From NCBI GenBank assembly GCA_018296165.2, contig JACKQL020000017.1, forward strand, positions 1-64,000: a DNA stretch of 64,000 bases. The letters are read 5' to 3'. This DNA is from Termitomyces sp. T153 (taxonomy: Eukaryota > Basidiomycota > Agaricomycetes > Agaricales > Lyophyllaceae). This document shows positions 22,789 through 33,346 of the stretch, piece by piece. Position 1 is the stretch's first letter; each line of letters starts with the position of its first letter. Below the pieces are notes generated by a model that saw only the letters and a list, made by a program, of their open reading frames with translations, was not told the origin of the DNA and did not search any database. The translations under genes and the position numbers were made by a program.

Positions 22789-23073
22789 TGATAACCTGTA
22801 AGTAGATACAAAAAGTAATCTACATAATTGAATAAGTAATCAGTTATGTGGCAGTATAAGTGTGCTTTACCTTAGTGTTCAGACACAAAGGTGTGAAAAT
22901 GACTAAGGGTGGCTTTTGATGATATGAGGCTTTGTACTTTTGTGAAATAAGGTTTGATGGAGATAGAACAAAGAATTGAAAAAATGGAAAATATACCAAA
23001 GGTGGTGAATGTAGACAAATAAGGCAATTTGATCAATGTCTTGTAGTGCATGCAGTGCAGTTGTGTCTCAACA
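22789..23073 (-). repeat. Copia 5' LTR
   Basis: 285 bp and the partner of 18324-18614. In element orientation it starts at 23073 with TGTTGAGACACAACTG and ends near 22789 with TATCA, followed by GGCCCCACTCCTGC at the primer-binding position. I could not assign a priming tRNA. Confidence 0.85.
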
Positions 23074-25483
23074 AGTTAGTGACAGGAAAAACTTTAGAAC
23101 AAGATGTATAACTTGGAGATTGCAAAATAGCAAGTAATCTTGAGAGTATATGACCAAAAAATGGACAAATGCATGAATAGCCTTTGTCATATCATCCAAT
23201 GTCTCACTGAAAGTGTCATTACCAGTGTCATTACCAGTAAGTTAGTGATGGTTGAAGGGTCCCAAGTATTGAGTCTCAGTAGTTGAAGTTGAACTCTAAA
23301 CATTGTACTGATAAGTCAGTATTCAGTCATTAAGGCCACAGTGCTCACTGGGAATTGTCCTCAATCCTTGAGCTTTGGCATGTTCATCAAATTTCCCTTT
23401 GAACTGATGGCACAAAGCTGATAATTCATGCTCTCCAGTCAAGTTTTTCTTCACCTCATCAAGTGTAGTTTACTTGTCAAGATTTTGGGTTAAGACAAAT
23501 TCCCTACCATCAAATCAAGCCTACAAATAACAGGACATCAACAGGTTGAACATGCTACAGTACTATGCAATACAATACTTACATAGATGGCATGTTTAGT
23601 AGCTCCACAGCCAATATAGTCAGTTTGGCGATAGGACTCATTCTGCTTTGAAGCAGTCTCACCATCAATCCAATCAGTGGTAATTTCAATCATTTCCTCT
23701 TCTTCCAATGGAATCAGAACAGCCTCTCCATCATTGAGAACAGTAGCTGTAGATCAAGTAAATGTGTATGTATGCATAGGCAGGTTCTGAGTCCATCTTG
23801 AAGCTGGTGGAGGAGGTGGTGAAATGGCTGAGTTTTGAGGTTTGAATGCACTCTTGAGGACAGCTTTTAGAGAAGCTGCCAGTATATGCTTGTTGAACTC
23901 ATTCCCTGCAATGCCAAGAGTAATAGAACAAGAGATCAAGCTCTTCTTGGAATTTGATGCAGATACTAACGAGGTAGTATCGGCTTGCCCACACTTGAGG
24001 CTCTTTTTTCTTGTTGTATTGTGAAGAGAGCTTGAATATACTGTTGAATTCTGAGATATATGAACTTGTATGTCAATATTTTATACTAGAGGGCAGCTGA
24101 AAAAGTTACCAAATAGTTAGAAACAGACTCAGATTCAATGATTGCAATGCAAATCTTAATAATAGAAGCCTCAATATTTGATTCAGTTATAAGCTTCTGT
24201 TTTTGTAACAGATGCTGTTAGTGTTGCATGTAAAGTGGGAGCTGATTGTGTCATGTTGTTCTTGCAGGGGGGCAAGGGCTGGGCAGAGGCAGGTGCTGAC
24301 AAGAGTGAAGCCAAAGCTGCTGCTGCTATTGCTGCTGAAAAAGTTACCAAATAGTTAGAAACAGACTCAGATTCAATGATTGCAATGCAAATCTTAATAA
24401 TAGAAGCCTCAATATTTGATTCAGTTATGAGCTTCTGTTTTTGGAACTCTTCCAACATCTCATAGAGATGCTTGTTGTAGTCAAAATGACTCAGTGATGA
24501 ATAGTCATATTTAGTGCCACTACCATCAGCTAGAACATGGATGTAACCCCTAAGTATTGGCCAAATAATATTAATGAATTTCATCTTGTGCACTATATGC
24601 CACATGCACCATGTAAGCTCATCAACTTCAGCATAAGCCTTGTGATAATCATTCCTCAATTGTTTAAATAGTTCATCAAGGCATGCTTTTGTCTCCCTCA
24701 TTCTGTCAAAAGTTCAACAAATGTAGACCCCTGGCTGAATTTATGTCACTTTGTGTCAGCATTTTGATACTATCACAGAAGCACAAGTCTAGCTTACTTC
24801 AACTAACTTGGACTTCTTGTCATATCTCTACAGGATGGAAATGATGGTGATACCTTTTTCTTCTTCATCAAAGCTTCAGCCTTTTTATGCTGCCACTCAA
24901 GAGTGATCTGGTGAGCTCTAGAAAGGTTGTTGAATTTATTGCTAGAACTAGTTGTCTGGACTGTGCAAGGAGGGCCAGGATGGATTCTAGTATCAGATGC
25001 TTGGGAACAATGAGTCCAAGCACAAGAAATAATAGCTGAAGCCAGGTCTTTGGTAGGAGTGCTGTGTTGTACTCCAGAATCTAGTGCCACAGCAGAAGAG
25101 TCATTTTGTGCCAGTAGATTTGCTATGCCAGGGAGTATAAAGATTTCACATAGAAGATGTGGTTACTTTCCTGTCATTTAATAGTGCTCAGAAACTAACA
25201 ACACCATTATCTTCAATGAATACTCATGATAATAATTGTAATTGACACAACCATTGTAGATGCCAGTAGAAATTCCACCATACAATAAACCACACTCAGC
25301 ACATTGAGGCTTATCCTACAATAGAGAAGACAATAAAGGCCTCAAATTGTAATTCAGTCCTGTGCTTACATTTATGGCTCATAGTTTGGCTGCAGACAAA
25401 CCAGGTTTGTGAGAACAACATTGAGAACAAATTTCACTATCTCAACATGGAAAGACAAATGAGCAGATTTTACAAGCTGCCAT
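23074..25483 (-). pseudogene. fungal alpha-kinase gene, broken
   Basis: The minus strand starts at ATG 25483 with a Cys-rich N-terminus (MAACKICSFVFPC, then EICSQCCSHKPGLSAAKL and DKPQCAECGLLY). A middle region (ITLEWQHKKAEALMKKKK; KYDYSSLSHFDYNKHLYEML) leads to the kinase part: YIGCGATKHAIY, a 62-nt intron (23521-23582, GTAAGT...TTTGTAG), FDGREFVLTQNLDK, ELSALCHQFKGKFDEHAKAQ and LDDMTKAIHAFVHFLVIYSQ. This layout is that of the alpha-kinase (MHCK/EF2K) domain proteins that are abundant in Agaricomycetes. Several stops are present; the one after the intron sits where an Arg (CGA) is expected. The C-terminus is at 18195-18271. Confidence 0.7.
24096..24443. repeat. 110-bp direct repeat inside the alpha-kinase pseudogene
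   Basis: 24096-24205 and 24334-24443 differ at one base (ATAAGC versus ATGAGC) and are 238 bp apart. The copies carry the same minus-strand text around KQKLITESNIEASIIKICIA. The near identity shows a recent local duplication. Confidence 0.85.
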
Positions 25484-25774
25484 TTGATTGAGTGGGAGAT
25501 CTCAAATACTTAATTCACTCATATGTATAGCAGCTTAAATACCATAGAATTGTAAACAGTAAGTCAACAAAATAACACAAGTTCAAAGTTCAAATTACAG
25601 GTACTAGTGAATCAGGAAAACCAATCTACATGAGAGACTCAGGGGAATACAAGCAGGTAGAGATTCCCAGAAACAGGCCAAACATTCTCAAATGTCAACT
25701 CCTGAACTTCAAGTCTTTCATATGCAGCTTCAGCACATTGTGCAAACTCCAGAGTTGAAAATGCAAGGAGTTGG

Positions 25775-26880
25775 TGATGTGCTCCTATGTTGCCTAGCTA
25801 CCATGCAGGAGACCAAAAGGAAGACCTAACCACTAGCAACTAGATAGGGTAGCTGGCAATAGGAAGTTAATAGGGGGTGAGTCAGTAATCATCCTAGAAA
25901 GCAAGAGCTAATGGATGTAAAGGGAACAAGTGAAAAGTGTCACTATTGCTAGCCTAATTTTCTAGATGGTAATAGAAGGTTGCTGGGTAATAGAAGGAGA
26001 AAGAAATGAAGGCAAAAGTATTGCTAAGAAAGGGGGAACTAAGCAATAGAGAGGGGTTGGGGAACAAGGAATAGGTGAAGATACTGTAAACTGAGGAACA
26101 AATGCAAACTAGTTGCTAGCCATAGTCACTAGCATTGCTAAGTTGTAATAACACTAAGGGTGCCCATAGTTGGCACCCACACTAGATCAAGGTTGAGGTC
26201 ATCAAGACTTGTTGCTAAGTTGTTGGCAATGACAAGAAAGAGCAATAAGAAATCTGAAGCTAGTAAGCTGAGAGATAATAAGGAGAATGGTACTCTGTTT
26301 GTTATTTTTGTCTCTATGTATGGGCAGTATTTATACTGTTTGTGGGTATAGTATTAGAAAGGAAATATCAGTTGCTGCCAGCAACAGTGTTTGCCAAAGT
26401 ATTTATGCTACATACTTGTTGTCAGTATGGTAACCAAGCATATGTATGTGATGTTAATATAATGCATAAAAATTGTTGATCACAAGAAAAGAACATTACC
26501 AATGTCAATACCTTAAGTGTGGACACTGTTCAAGTATGTTTGTAAGCTTGACAAGAAAATGATAAGTAAGAAATCACATGGCTTTCAATATATATCTTTT
26601 TAAAGAGGAGGCTGTGTTGTTGCCAAGTAATGTCACTAGCAATTGTTGCTAAGAAAGGTCTCAGCCTTATTGTTCTAGATCCAAAGTCCAGACTCCATGT
26701 GATGCAGCTTGTGATCCATAAGTCTCATGGTCACTCAAATCCCATGCAAAGGCTACATCATTTCAGACCTTGGGGCTAGACCCCACATGATAAGTGTTGT
26801 GACTTATGCAAGGTCATATAATCAGCTGCTGTCCAATCAGAAATGCCAAAAATGGTGCTCAGTGACAAGTGGGTCTTATC
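25775..26880 (-). repeat. family-4 LTR-like repeat, copy 2 (interrupted by Gypsy-1)
   Basis: It aligns with 1500-2592 from TGATGTGCTCCTATG to GGGTCTTATC. The final A of the CTTATCA terminus lies at 37719, beyond the intact Gypsy-1. The sequence that follows (TCCTCCCCTATG, 37720-37731) is, on the minus strand, a purine tract next to TGATAAG, as expected for a 3' LTR with internal DNA to the right. Confidence 0.7.
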
Positions 26881-27880
26881 TGTCAGGTTCTGCTGACGAC
26901 GGGGGCTCAGTACACTGGCGAGTCCTTACTAGGCGGACGCGATGTCCTGCGCTTATAACCAGGCGTCCGGAGTTGGAGCGGAGGTGGGGAAAGCTTGCGA
27001 GGGGCCCCTAGGGAGAGCGGCCCGAGTAAGTCCTGAGTGATTCGGAGGGGTCTAAGACCGGAGGTACTGGTCGCTGACCCAGGGCGGGTGTCAGGGCTAG
27101 TTAGTGGGTGCACAAGTGGATTGCGGGGTAGGCGGAGGCTTCTCAGTTGATGGGGGGCAGGGTCAGAGTTGGACAGGGGATTACCGGGGCTTGGTGGGTT
27201 CCGGGGCTGATCGGGTAGCGAGGTCCGGAGTTGTTGTTAAGAATGTTCAGGTCGTGGCGCATGCACGGAGTTTGTACTGATGTAGGGAGCAAGGGAACTT
27301 CAGAGGAACAAAGGAAATATGTACAGTCGAGACGAGACGGAGACAAGACAAGACTGAGAAAAGATAGATTCAAGGCCTAGAAACAGAAATAGAGACGAGA
27401 CGAGAGACAAAACATAGGAAACCGGTAAAATGTAATATCAAGACTAAAGTTCGAGGAGTTATTCTATGGCTTATATACTGACTACTGGGTGCCTCCGAGG
27501 GCGGCGGATATGATGGTGGGGGTCGACGGAGCTGTGCTGAGTCGACAGGTGTCGGGTACAATCCAAGGTCGGGCCGTGGCGGTATTCTGATGGGATCAGT
27601 TGGGGGCGCGGCCACTCCAGGGACGTCGTGACACTCTGGGACGGGTCGGGTAAACTAGGGTAGAGGGTCGGGGACGTATGACGTGGCCAGGAACAGTGGG
27701 GGAAGGTTTCAAGGGGGTGTCAATGGCTACGGAGAGGGAGTTGCCGTCGGGGTTTGCCGGAGAAGTGTCGCAGTTGTCTGGTGTGAGCGTCAAAAGTGTG
27801 GGCGGGGTTCCGGGGAGTTAGGTGGGAAATCGGGAGGGGTTGGGAGCAGTGTCTAGGGAGCTAGGGAGCGGGTCGTGACA
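26881..27880 (-). repeat. Gypsy-1 3' LTR
   Basis: 1000 bp, TGTCAGGTTCTGC to GGGTCGTGACA. It carries more TpG/CpA changes than its partner at 36714-37713 (for example GCATGCACGGAGTTTG versus GCGTGCGCGGAGTTCG). Confidence 0.97.
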
Positions 27881-27893
27881 TCACCCCCCCTTC
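27881..27893 (-). other. Gypsy-1 polypurine tract
   Basis: On the minus strand GAAGGGGGGGTGA lies immediately before the 3' LTR. The same site in the decayed copy (16374-16386) reads GAAGGGGAGGTGA. This is the expected primer for plus-strand DNA synthesis. Confidence 0.75.
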
Positions 27894-28046
27894 AGCATTG
27901 AGACCCTCGAGATGTGGGGAGCAAGTCGGGGATCGGTAGGGTGTGGGAATCGAAGTTGATCAATATTGATCAAACCGCAGCGAGCGGCGGCGGCGTGGGG
28001 AAGGAAGTCAAGGTGCGGCCGCCATTTGTCAGGGGCCCCTTCTTAA

Positions 28047-28057
28047 TTTATTAAAAG
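28047..28057 (+). promoter_or_regulatory. AT-rich promoter-like motif of the antisense gene
   Basis: TTTATTAAAAG lies about 40 bp upstream of the ATG at 28094. The decayed copy keeps AATAATTAAAAG about 40 bp before its ATG at 16590. Conservation suggests the antisense gene has its own promoter inside the element. Confidence 0.4.
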
Positions 28058-28093
28058 GGGTGGACGCACCCAGGAGTCCGCCAGCTTGTTGCA

Positions 28094-29789
28094 ATGTCTT
28101 CTTCAGCTTATTCTCCCACAGCATCTAGGTCGCCGTCCCCGCCTTCCCAGCCGTCGTCCTCCGAAGATTCAGAGGGTCGCTGAGATTGCCGTCGGGTCGA
28201 GGCAATGTACCGTAGTCGTGAGTGCGGCCCATTCCCTGTACCCCAGAACACTGATTGTCCCTTTGCAGAGTTGTCCGCGGCCGTGGCTGGTCCCTCAGGG
28301 CCACCGTCTGGTGCGGATGCGACGCAGCCCCCGGCAGGCGTGGTCACTTCTATGCGTTCCAAGTCTGGCATTTGCCCAGGGGTAGTCCGGCTTGCCCCAG
28401 AGGGTTTGAGGGTGGTACAGGCGGAGGTGACGCCGGAGCAGTTTGCCGAGGCAGTGGGTCGGGCAAGGGGTCCCCCCACCCTCAAGTGGTGTCAGGCGGC
28501 GGCCCCAGTGAGTGGTCATTTAGCTTCATGTTTCCCAAACCAACATGTCCCTGCAGTGTGCGTCTTGTACCCAACAAGGGGAGCAGTGTGAGTTTGAGGA
28601 ACCCGCATCGGGGGTACAGCGGGACACGTCGGTGTGCCTTCCATGCCATTCGCGGCATGAGAAGTGCTCCGTCACCCTGAGCTGGCGGGCCATTTGCGTC
28701 GCGGCGGAGCAAGGGTGGGATCAGGGTTGGGTCGCAGCGCAGCTGGAGGAAGGGCGGAAGGGCAGGGTGTCGGGGAGGGGCTCCGGGGCTGGGGAAGGGG
28801 AACGGGTTAGCGCGCCTGTTATGAAGGTGGGCCCTCCGCGGGGTGGACGGAGGGAGGGGGCCCCTTCCAGGCAGGAGAAAGGGAAACGGAGGGCGTCCCC
28901 TTCACCCGAGGCGGGTCCCAGTAAGCGGGCGTGGGGCGAGCAGGTGATGGGGGGCCCCCCTGGTTCCACGGTGTATTCCCCTACGTCCGGAGCCCCCATT
29001 GAGCAGTCCGCAGATAGGTCGTGGTTGGTTGCGGAGGCCTATCTGCGGCGTCAGGTAGAGGGCTTGGAACGGTTGTTGGTCGCACGCAAGGAGGAGATTC
29101 AGGGGGTACAGGAGGAGAGGGACAGGGCTCGACGGGAGTTGGACGGGGTTCGGAGGGAACGGGACCTGGCGTGGAAAGACAAGGACGTCACCGTTGGGAC
29201 TGCCGTGGAGCGATTATCTTGTCTGCAGGAGTTGGAGGTGCGGACAGTGCATTTGCAGGCGCGGGCGGAGGCGGCAGAGGTGGCGACGCAGCAGGCAGGA
29301 GGCTTAGGGGTGTGGGAGACCCAGCAGGGTTCCAGCGCTGGGGAAGTCCGGGCGGCGGCGGAGAGGGTGCAGCGGCGGGAGGAGTGGCTCGCCAACGAGG
29401 CGGCCTCGGGCCGGCAAGGAGTGCTTCGTGAGTGGTTTCCCCGCTTTCTTCTCCTAAGCGCTGATTCAGGTTCCACAGACTGGGCCCGGGAGCATCGCAT
29501 CCTTCTCGACAGGGCGTCGGCAGCGCTGGGGTCCATCCATGATGGGTTGGCGAGAATGCCCGGGGACCTTCCGCTGGAGTTGGGTCAAGGGGTTACGCAG
29601 ATGGGGCGTCTGTTGGCAGGGCATCGGCGGAGGGCGACGGCAGACCCCGGGGCATGGTGGGAGGTAGCGACGGACGTGGGGGAACCGCTCCCCAGGCAAC
29701 CCGAGGTTCTGGCGGCGGTAGTGGCACAGTTGGAGGTGTTCATGGTGGGAAGGGTAGCAGGGTTAGGGTCGGAGGAGGAGGGAGAGTGA
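28094..29789 (+). CDS. antisense spliced gene in Gypsy-1: Zn2Cys6-like cluster plus coiled coil
   Basis: Four exons (28094-28217, 28269-28507, 28557-29427, 29479-29789) join in one frame across three GTGAGT...CAG introns of 51, 49 and 51 nt. The product would be about 514 residues. A Ser/Pro-rich start is followed by ELSAAVAGPS and FAEAVGRARGPP. Right after intron 2 comes the pattern C-x2-C-x6-C-x15-C-x2-C-x6-C (CASCTQQGEQC ... CLPCHSRHEKC), then a basic patch (GKRRASPSPEAGPSKR), a long charged coiled coil (YLRRQVEGLERLLVARKEEI, EERDRARRELDGVRRERDLA) and a Trp-containing tail. The pattern resembles fungal zinc clusters, but the linker is long and the first loop lacks basic residues, so DNA binding is uncertain. 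Codon 30 is TGA (from CGA by one change); translation might instead start at ATG 28205. Function unknown. Confidence 0.7.
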
Positions 29790-30019
29790 GGGGAATTCGG
29801 ACCCCGTTGCTGACTTGTTCCCTGCCCCTTTCTTGTTCGAGTATACACCTGTACACTGCTTGTTCCTATACAGTCTTTGGACCTTCTGCTGAGTGTGGGG
29901 AGTTTCAGATAGAGCGAGGAGAGGAGTAAGTGGAAACACGTAGGAGAGTATTGGTGGGAGTTGAATCCCTGGTGAACCCAGAGGTGGGGGTTACGCCCAC
30001 TATTGCCATCTGTGTTGGG

Positions 30020-33000
30020 TCAGTCCCGGGGGTTCCGGGGCTTGGTGGGATTCCGTTGGTGGAAGTCCCAGAGTTCGTCGGGGGCTCTGTTGAGGTTCTT
30101 TTGGGGTTCCCACGTATCATCCTCAGGTCCGTAGCCCTTCCAGCGGACCAAGTACTGGAGTTGGCCACAAACTACCCGGGAGTCGAGGATCTCGTCGACC
30201 TCATAGTGATACTCGTCCTTGACTTTGACGGGGGGCGGTCGGCTGGGGCGTTGGCCAGGAAAGGGGTCTGGAGCGTGCCTTTCAAGGAGTCGAACATGGA
30301 ACACAGGGTGGAGGCCCTTCAGGCCTGGAGGCAGGTTGAGCTTGTAAGCGTGGGTGGAGACCTTCCGGAGGATCTTGAATGGACCGAGGCGTTTGTGGTC
30401 GAGTTTGATAGAAGGCCTCCGGGTCTTAAGATTTTGTCGGTTGAGCCAGACCAAGGTGCTGGGAGGCCAGTCGGGGGTCGGCTGGTGACAGGCGTCGGCG
30501 TGCTTGGAGTAGGCTTGGTTGGCGGTGTCGATCTCGTTCTGGAGGAATTGGTGGAGGGAGTGGAGGTCCTCGGCGACTTTGTGGGCAACGTGGGAGGGGA
30601 TGTCCTTGAGGGACAGCGTGAGTTGGGGATTGTAGCCCTTGTTGGCGTAAAAGGGGGAAACTCCAGTGGCAGAGTGAGGCGTGTTGTTGTAGGTGAATTT
30701 GGCGAGGGGAAGCTCCGTGCGCCAGTCGTTCTGTAAATAGTTAATGTAGAGGCGAAGATACTGTTCTAACATCTGGTTTACGCGCTTGGTTTGCCCATCG
30801 GTTTCCGGGTGGTAGGTGGTAGAGAGGCTGGTCTTGATCTCAAGCGCCTTGCACAGCGATTGCCAGAAATGAGATACGAATAGGGGTCCACGGTCAGAGA
30901 CGATGTCATCGGGAAGTCCGTGTTTGGAGAATACGTGTTCTAGAAATAGTTTGGCAAAATCCGGGGCGGTGTCAGTGGTGTGGCAGGGAATAAAGAGGGC
31001 TTGCTTGGTAAGGCAGCAGACGACAACAAGGATTGCGTCGAAACCTTTGGAGTCGGGGAGTTCGACGATATGATCCATCGATATTGAAGACCAGGGGCGG
31101 CGACCGATGGGGAGGGGTTTCAGTAATCCATGGGGGCAATGGCGGGGGACTTTGGCCTGTAGGCAGGGTTTGCAGGCCCTCACGTATTGCGTGATGTCCT
31201 TCTTCATTTCTGGCCAAAAATAAGTCCGGGAGATGAGTTGAAGGGTCTTACAAATTCCTGGGTGCCCCCGGAGTTTGTGATCGTGGTGCTGCCGGAGTAT
31301 GTTGAGGCAAATGGACTTGTGGTCCGGGGCGTAGATTTGTCCACTCCGGAGCAGCAGGTGGTGGTCCGGGGATAGCAAAAAGGGGTTGTCTACGCTCAAT
31401 TCGTCGGGGTTGTTGCGGGGGTCGTGCTGGTTGAAGAAGGGGTCCGGGGGTGAATTCCTGATTTGCTGGAGGATTCCTTCTTTGTTTAAAATCAGCACGG
31501 CATGTAGATGTTCGGGTGGGATTACCACTCGATGGTTGAATGCATTTTGTTCGGTTTCGAACAATTTCTTCGGATACACGTCAGGTCTCTGAGTGAGGGC
31601 GTCGGGCTTTGCGCCGAGTCGCCTGGGGCGGTAGTGAATGGTAAAATCGTACTCCGAAAGGGTTTTGGACCATCGAGCCTGGCAGCGGCTGAGCTGTTTC
31701 GTCGTTGTGAAATATTGCAGGTTATTGTGATCGGAGTAGACTTGGATGCGGTGCGGGGACCCTTCGAGGTAGGCCCGCCACTGATGAAAGGCTTCAACAA
31801 TCGCAAGGAGTTCCTTGTCGTAAATGTCATAGTTGAGTTCCGCTGGGATCATTGATCGGGTGTAGAAGGCGACGGGGCGGAGATCCTTGCCCTCCGAGTT
31901 TGACTGGGAGAGTATCCCGGTGATAGCGTAGTTGGAGGCGTCACATTCGAGCACGATTGGTAGGGAGGGGTCAAAATGGCGGAGGACCGGAGTGGAGGTG
32001 AAGGCCTTCTTCAGGAGGAGGAATACGCCCTGGCACTTGCTGTCCCAATCCCAAGGGGTGTCCTTCCTTGTGAGCCGGTTGAGGGGTTTGGTGATTCCGG
32101 AGTAGTTGTCAATGAAGCGGCGATAGAAGTTAGCAAACCCCAAGAATGACTGTACCTTCTTGACCTTCTGTGGGGAGGGCCAGTCGAGTATCGCATCGAC
32201 CTTGGCGGGGTCCATGCGCACACCGTCGGGGGTGACGATGACCCCAAGATATTCGACTTCCGCTGTGTGGAATGAGCACTTTTCGGGTTTAGCATGAAGG
32301 TGATACTCTCGGAGTCGTTCCAGGACACGGCGGACGTGCTCCGAATGCTCCGCCGGCAAATTTGAGTAGATCAGGATATCGTCCAAATATACGATGACAA
32401 AGACGTCGTTCATGTCGTGAAAGATGTCGTTCATGAAGTACTGGAAGGTGGCGGGGGAGTTAGTCATTCCGAAGGGCATTACGAGATACTCAAAGAGGCC
32501 ATAGCGGGTGCAAAAGGCGGTCTTCCATTCATGCCCCGGGGCGATCCGGACGTTGTTGTAGCCGGAACAAAGGTCAATTTTCGTGTAAATCTTGGCACTG
32601 CGAAGGCAATCAACAAGGTCTCCGATTAAGGGGAGGGGGTACCGGTTCTTCTTGGTGACTTTGTTGAGTCCCTGATAATCCACACAGAGTCGGAGGGATC
32701 CGTCTTTTTTCTTGGCAAACAGAACCGGAGCACCAGCCGCGGAGATCGAGGGACGTATGAAACCTTTGCCGAGCATGTCGTCGAGGTATTCCTTCAGGGC
32801 CCGGAGCTCGATTTCGGACATGTTGTAGATCTTGCCAAACGGGGGTGAGGTGCCTTCTTCGAGGTCGATCTGGTGGTCGTAGGAGCGGTGCGGAGGGAGT
32901 TCCTTGGCACTTCCTTCGGAGAACACGTCAGCGAACTTATGATACTCTGGGGGAACTACTTCGGATAGGATCTGTTCCTCTGTCTTCTTTTCTGGCGTGG

Positions 33001-33310
33001 TAGTCCCTGCGCGGAGGTATTCCTCCGGTAGGGCCAGCGTGACTTGCAACTGGAAGGCGGGGGTGCCTTCTCGTAGGAGGCGCGCGAAGGGGATGGCGCC
33101 GATGATTTTAATGTCGAGGTTTCTGGAGTCGACGGGGCTGGGTCCCGTAGGTGTAGCAGTCGGATCCGGGGTGGCGTCGGGGTCCGGGATAGGCTGGAAG
33201 CGGAGGTGGATGGCGGCTGCTAAGCTTGCTTCGGGGCCAGGGAATTGCATGGTAAGGTTCTTCCAGTTGATGTTGGGGTTGACGTCTCGCAGCCACAGGA
33301 GTCCGAGCAC
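30020..33310 (-). CDS. pol: Gypsy-1 pol: RT, RNase H, integrase, chromodomain
   Basis: An open frame of 1096 residues. RT has [20 protein letters not shown] and YLDDILIYS. RNase H has [36 protein letters not shown] and [11 protein letters not shown]. Integrase has an HHCC region ([14 protein letters not shown] ... CKPCLQ), [17 protein letters not shown] and VSDRGPLF. The third catalytic block reads [10 protein letters not shown] where the family has TDGQTERVNQ, so the catalytic Glu is Lys (GAG to AAG). The chromodomain is [20 protein letters not shown] then [14 protein letters not shown]. The frame is continuous with the upstream protease across one TGA at 33347-33349. The short plus-strand ORFs in this span are shadows. 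Confidence 0.95.
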   Translation of the reverse strand: MLGLLWLRDVNPNINWKNLTMQFPGPEASLAAAIHLRFQPIPDPDATPDPTATPTGPSPVDSRNLDIKIIGAIPFARLLREGTPAFQLQVTLALPEEYLRAGTTTPEKKTEEQILSEVVPPEYHKFADVFSEGSAKELPPHRSYDHQIDLEEGTSPPFGKIYNMSEIELRALKEYLDDMLGKGFIRPSISAAGAPVLFAKKKDGSLRLCVDYQGLNKVTKKNRYPLPLIGDLVDCLRSAKIYTKIDLCSGYNNVRIAPGHEWKTAFCTRYGLFEYLVMPFGMTNSPATFQYFMNDIFHDMNDVFVIVYLDDILIYSNLPAEHSEHVRRVLERLREYHLHAKPEKCSFHTAEVEYLGVIVTPDGVRMDPAKVDAILDWPSPQKVKKVQSFLGFANFYRRFIDNYSGITKPLNRLTRKDTPWDWDSKCQGVFLLLKKAFTSTPVLRHFDPSLPIVLECDASNYAITGILSQSNSEGKDLRPVAFYTRSMIPAELNYDIYDKELLAIVEAFHQWRAYLEGSPHRIQVYSDHNNLQYFTTTKQLSRCQARWSKTLSEYDFTIHYRPRRLGAKPDALTQRPDVYPKKLFETEQNAFNHRVVIPPEHLHAVLILNKEGILQQIRNSPPDPFFNQHDPRNNPDELSVDNPFLLSPDHHLLLRSGQIYAPDHKSICLNILRQHHDHKLRGHPGICKTLQLISRTYFWPEMKKDITQYVRACKPCLQAKVPRHCPHGLLKPLPIGRRPWSSISMDHIVELPDSKGFDAILVVVCCLTKQALFIPCHTTDTAPDFAKLFLEHVFSKHGLPDDIVSDRGPLFVSHFWQSLCKALEIKTSLSTTYHPETDGQTKRVNQMLEQYLRLYINYLQNDWRTELPLAKFTYNNTPHSATGVSPFYANKGYNPQLTLSLKDIPSHVAHKVAEDLHSLHQFLQNEIDTANQAYSKHADACHQPTPDWPPSTLVWLNRQNLKTRRPSIKLDHKRLGPFKILRKVSTHAYKLNLPPGLKGLHPVFHVRLLERHAPDPFPGQRPSRPPPVKVKDEYHYEVDEILDSRVVCGQLQYLVRWKGYGPEDDTWEPQKNLNRAPDELWDFHQRNPTKPRNPRD

Positions 33311-33346
33311 GATCGGGGTCGACGGGGGTAGTTGGGTAACGAGGAG

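Larger units (their letters stand above)
18324..23073 (-). mobile_element. Ty1/Copia element, decayed, with both LTRs
   Basis: LTRs of about 290 bp lie at 18324-18614 and 22789-23073, both ending GTTGTGTCTCAACA on the plus strand. Coding is on the minus strand in Copia order: gag from 22703, protease (about 21650), integrase (about 21200-20400), RT (about 20100-19500) and RNase H (about 19300-18900). Integrase before RT identifies Ty1/Copia. Frames are broken and no 5-bp duplication is evident. It has split the alpha-kinase pseudogene. Confidence 0.85.

Noticed and set aside
29930..30736. 268-residue plus-strand ORF opposite the end of pol
   Set aside because: It is the complement of the chromodomain and integrase C-terminus, has no promoter or intron signals, and is Val/Gly-rich as shadow frames of GC-rich genes are.
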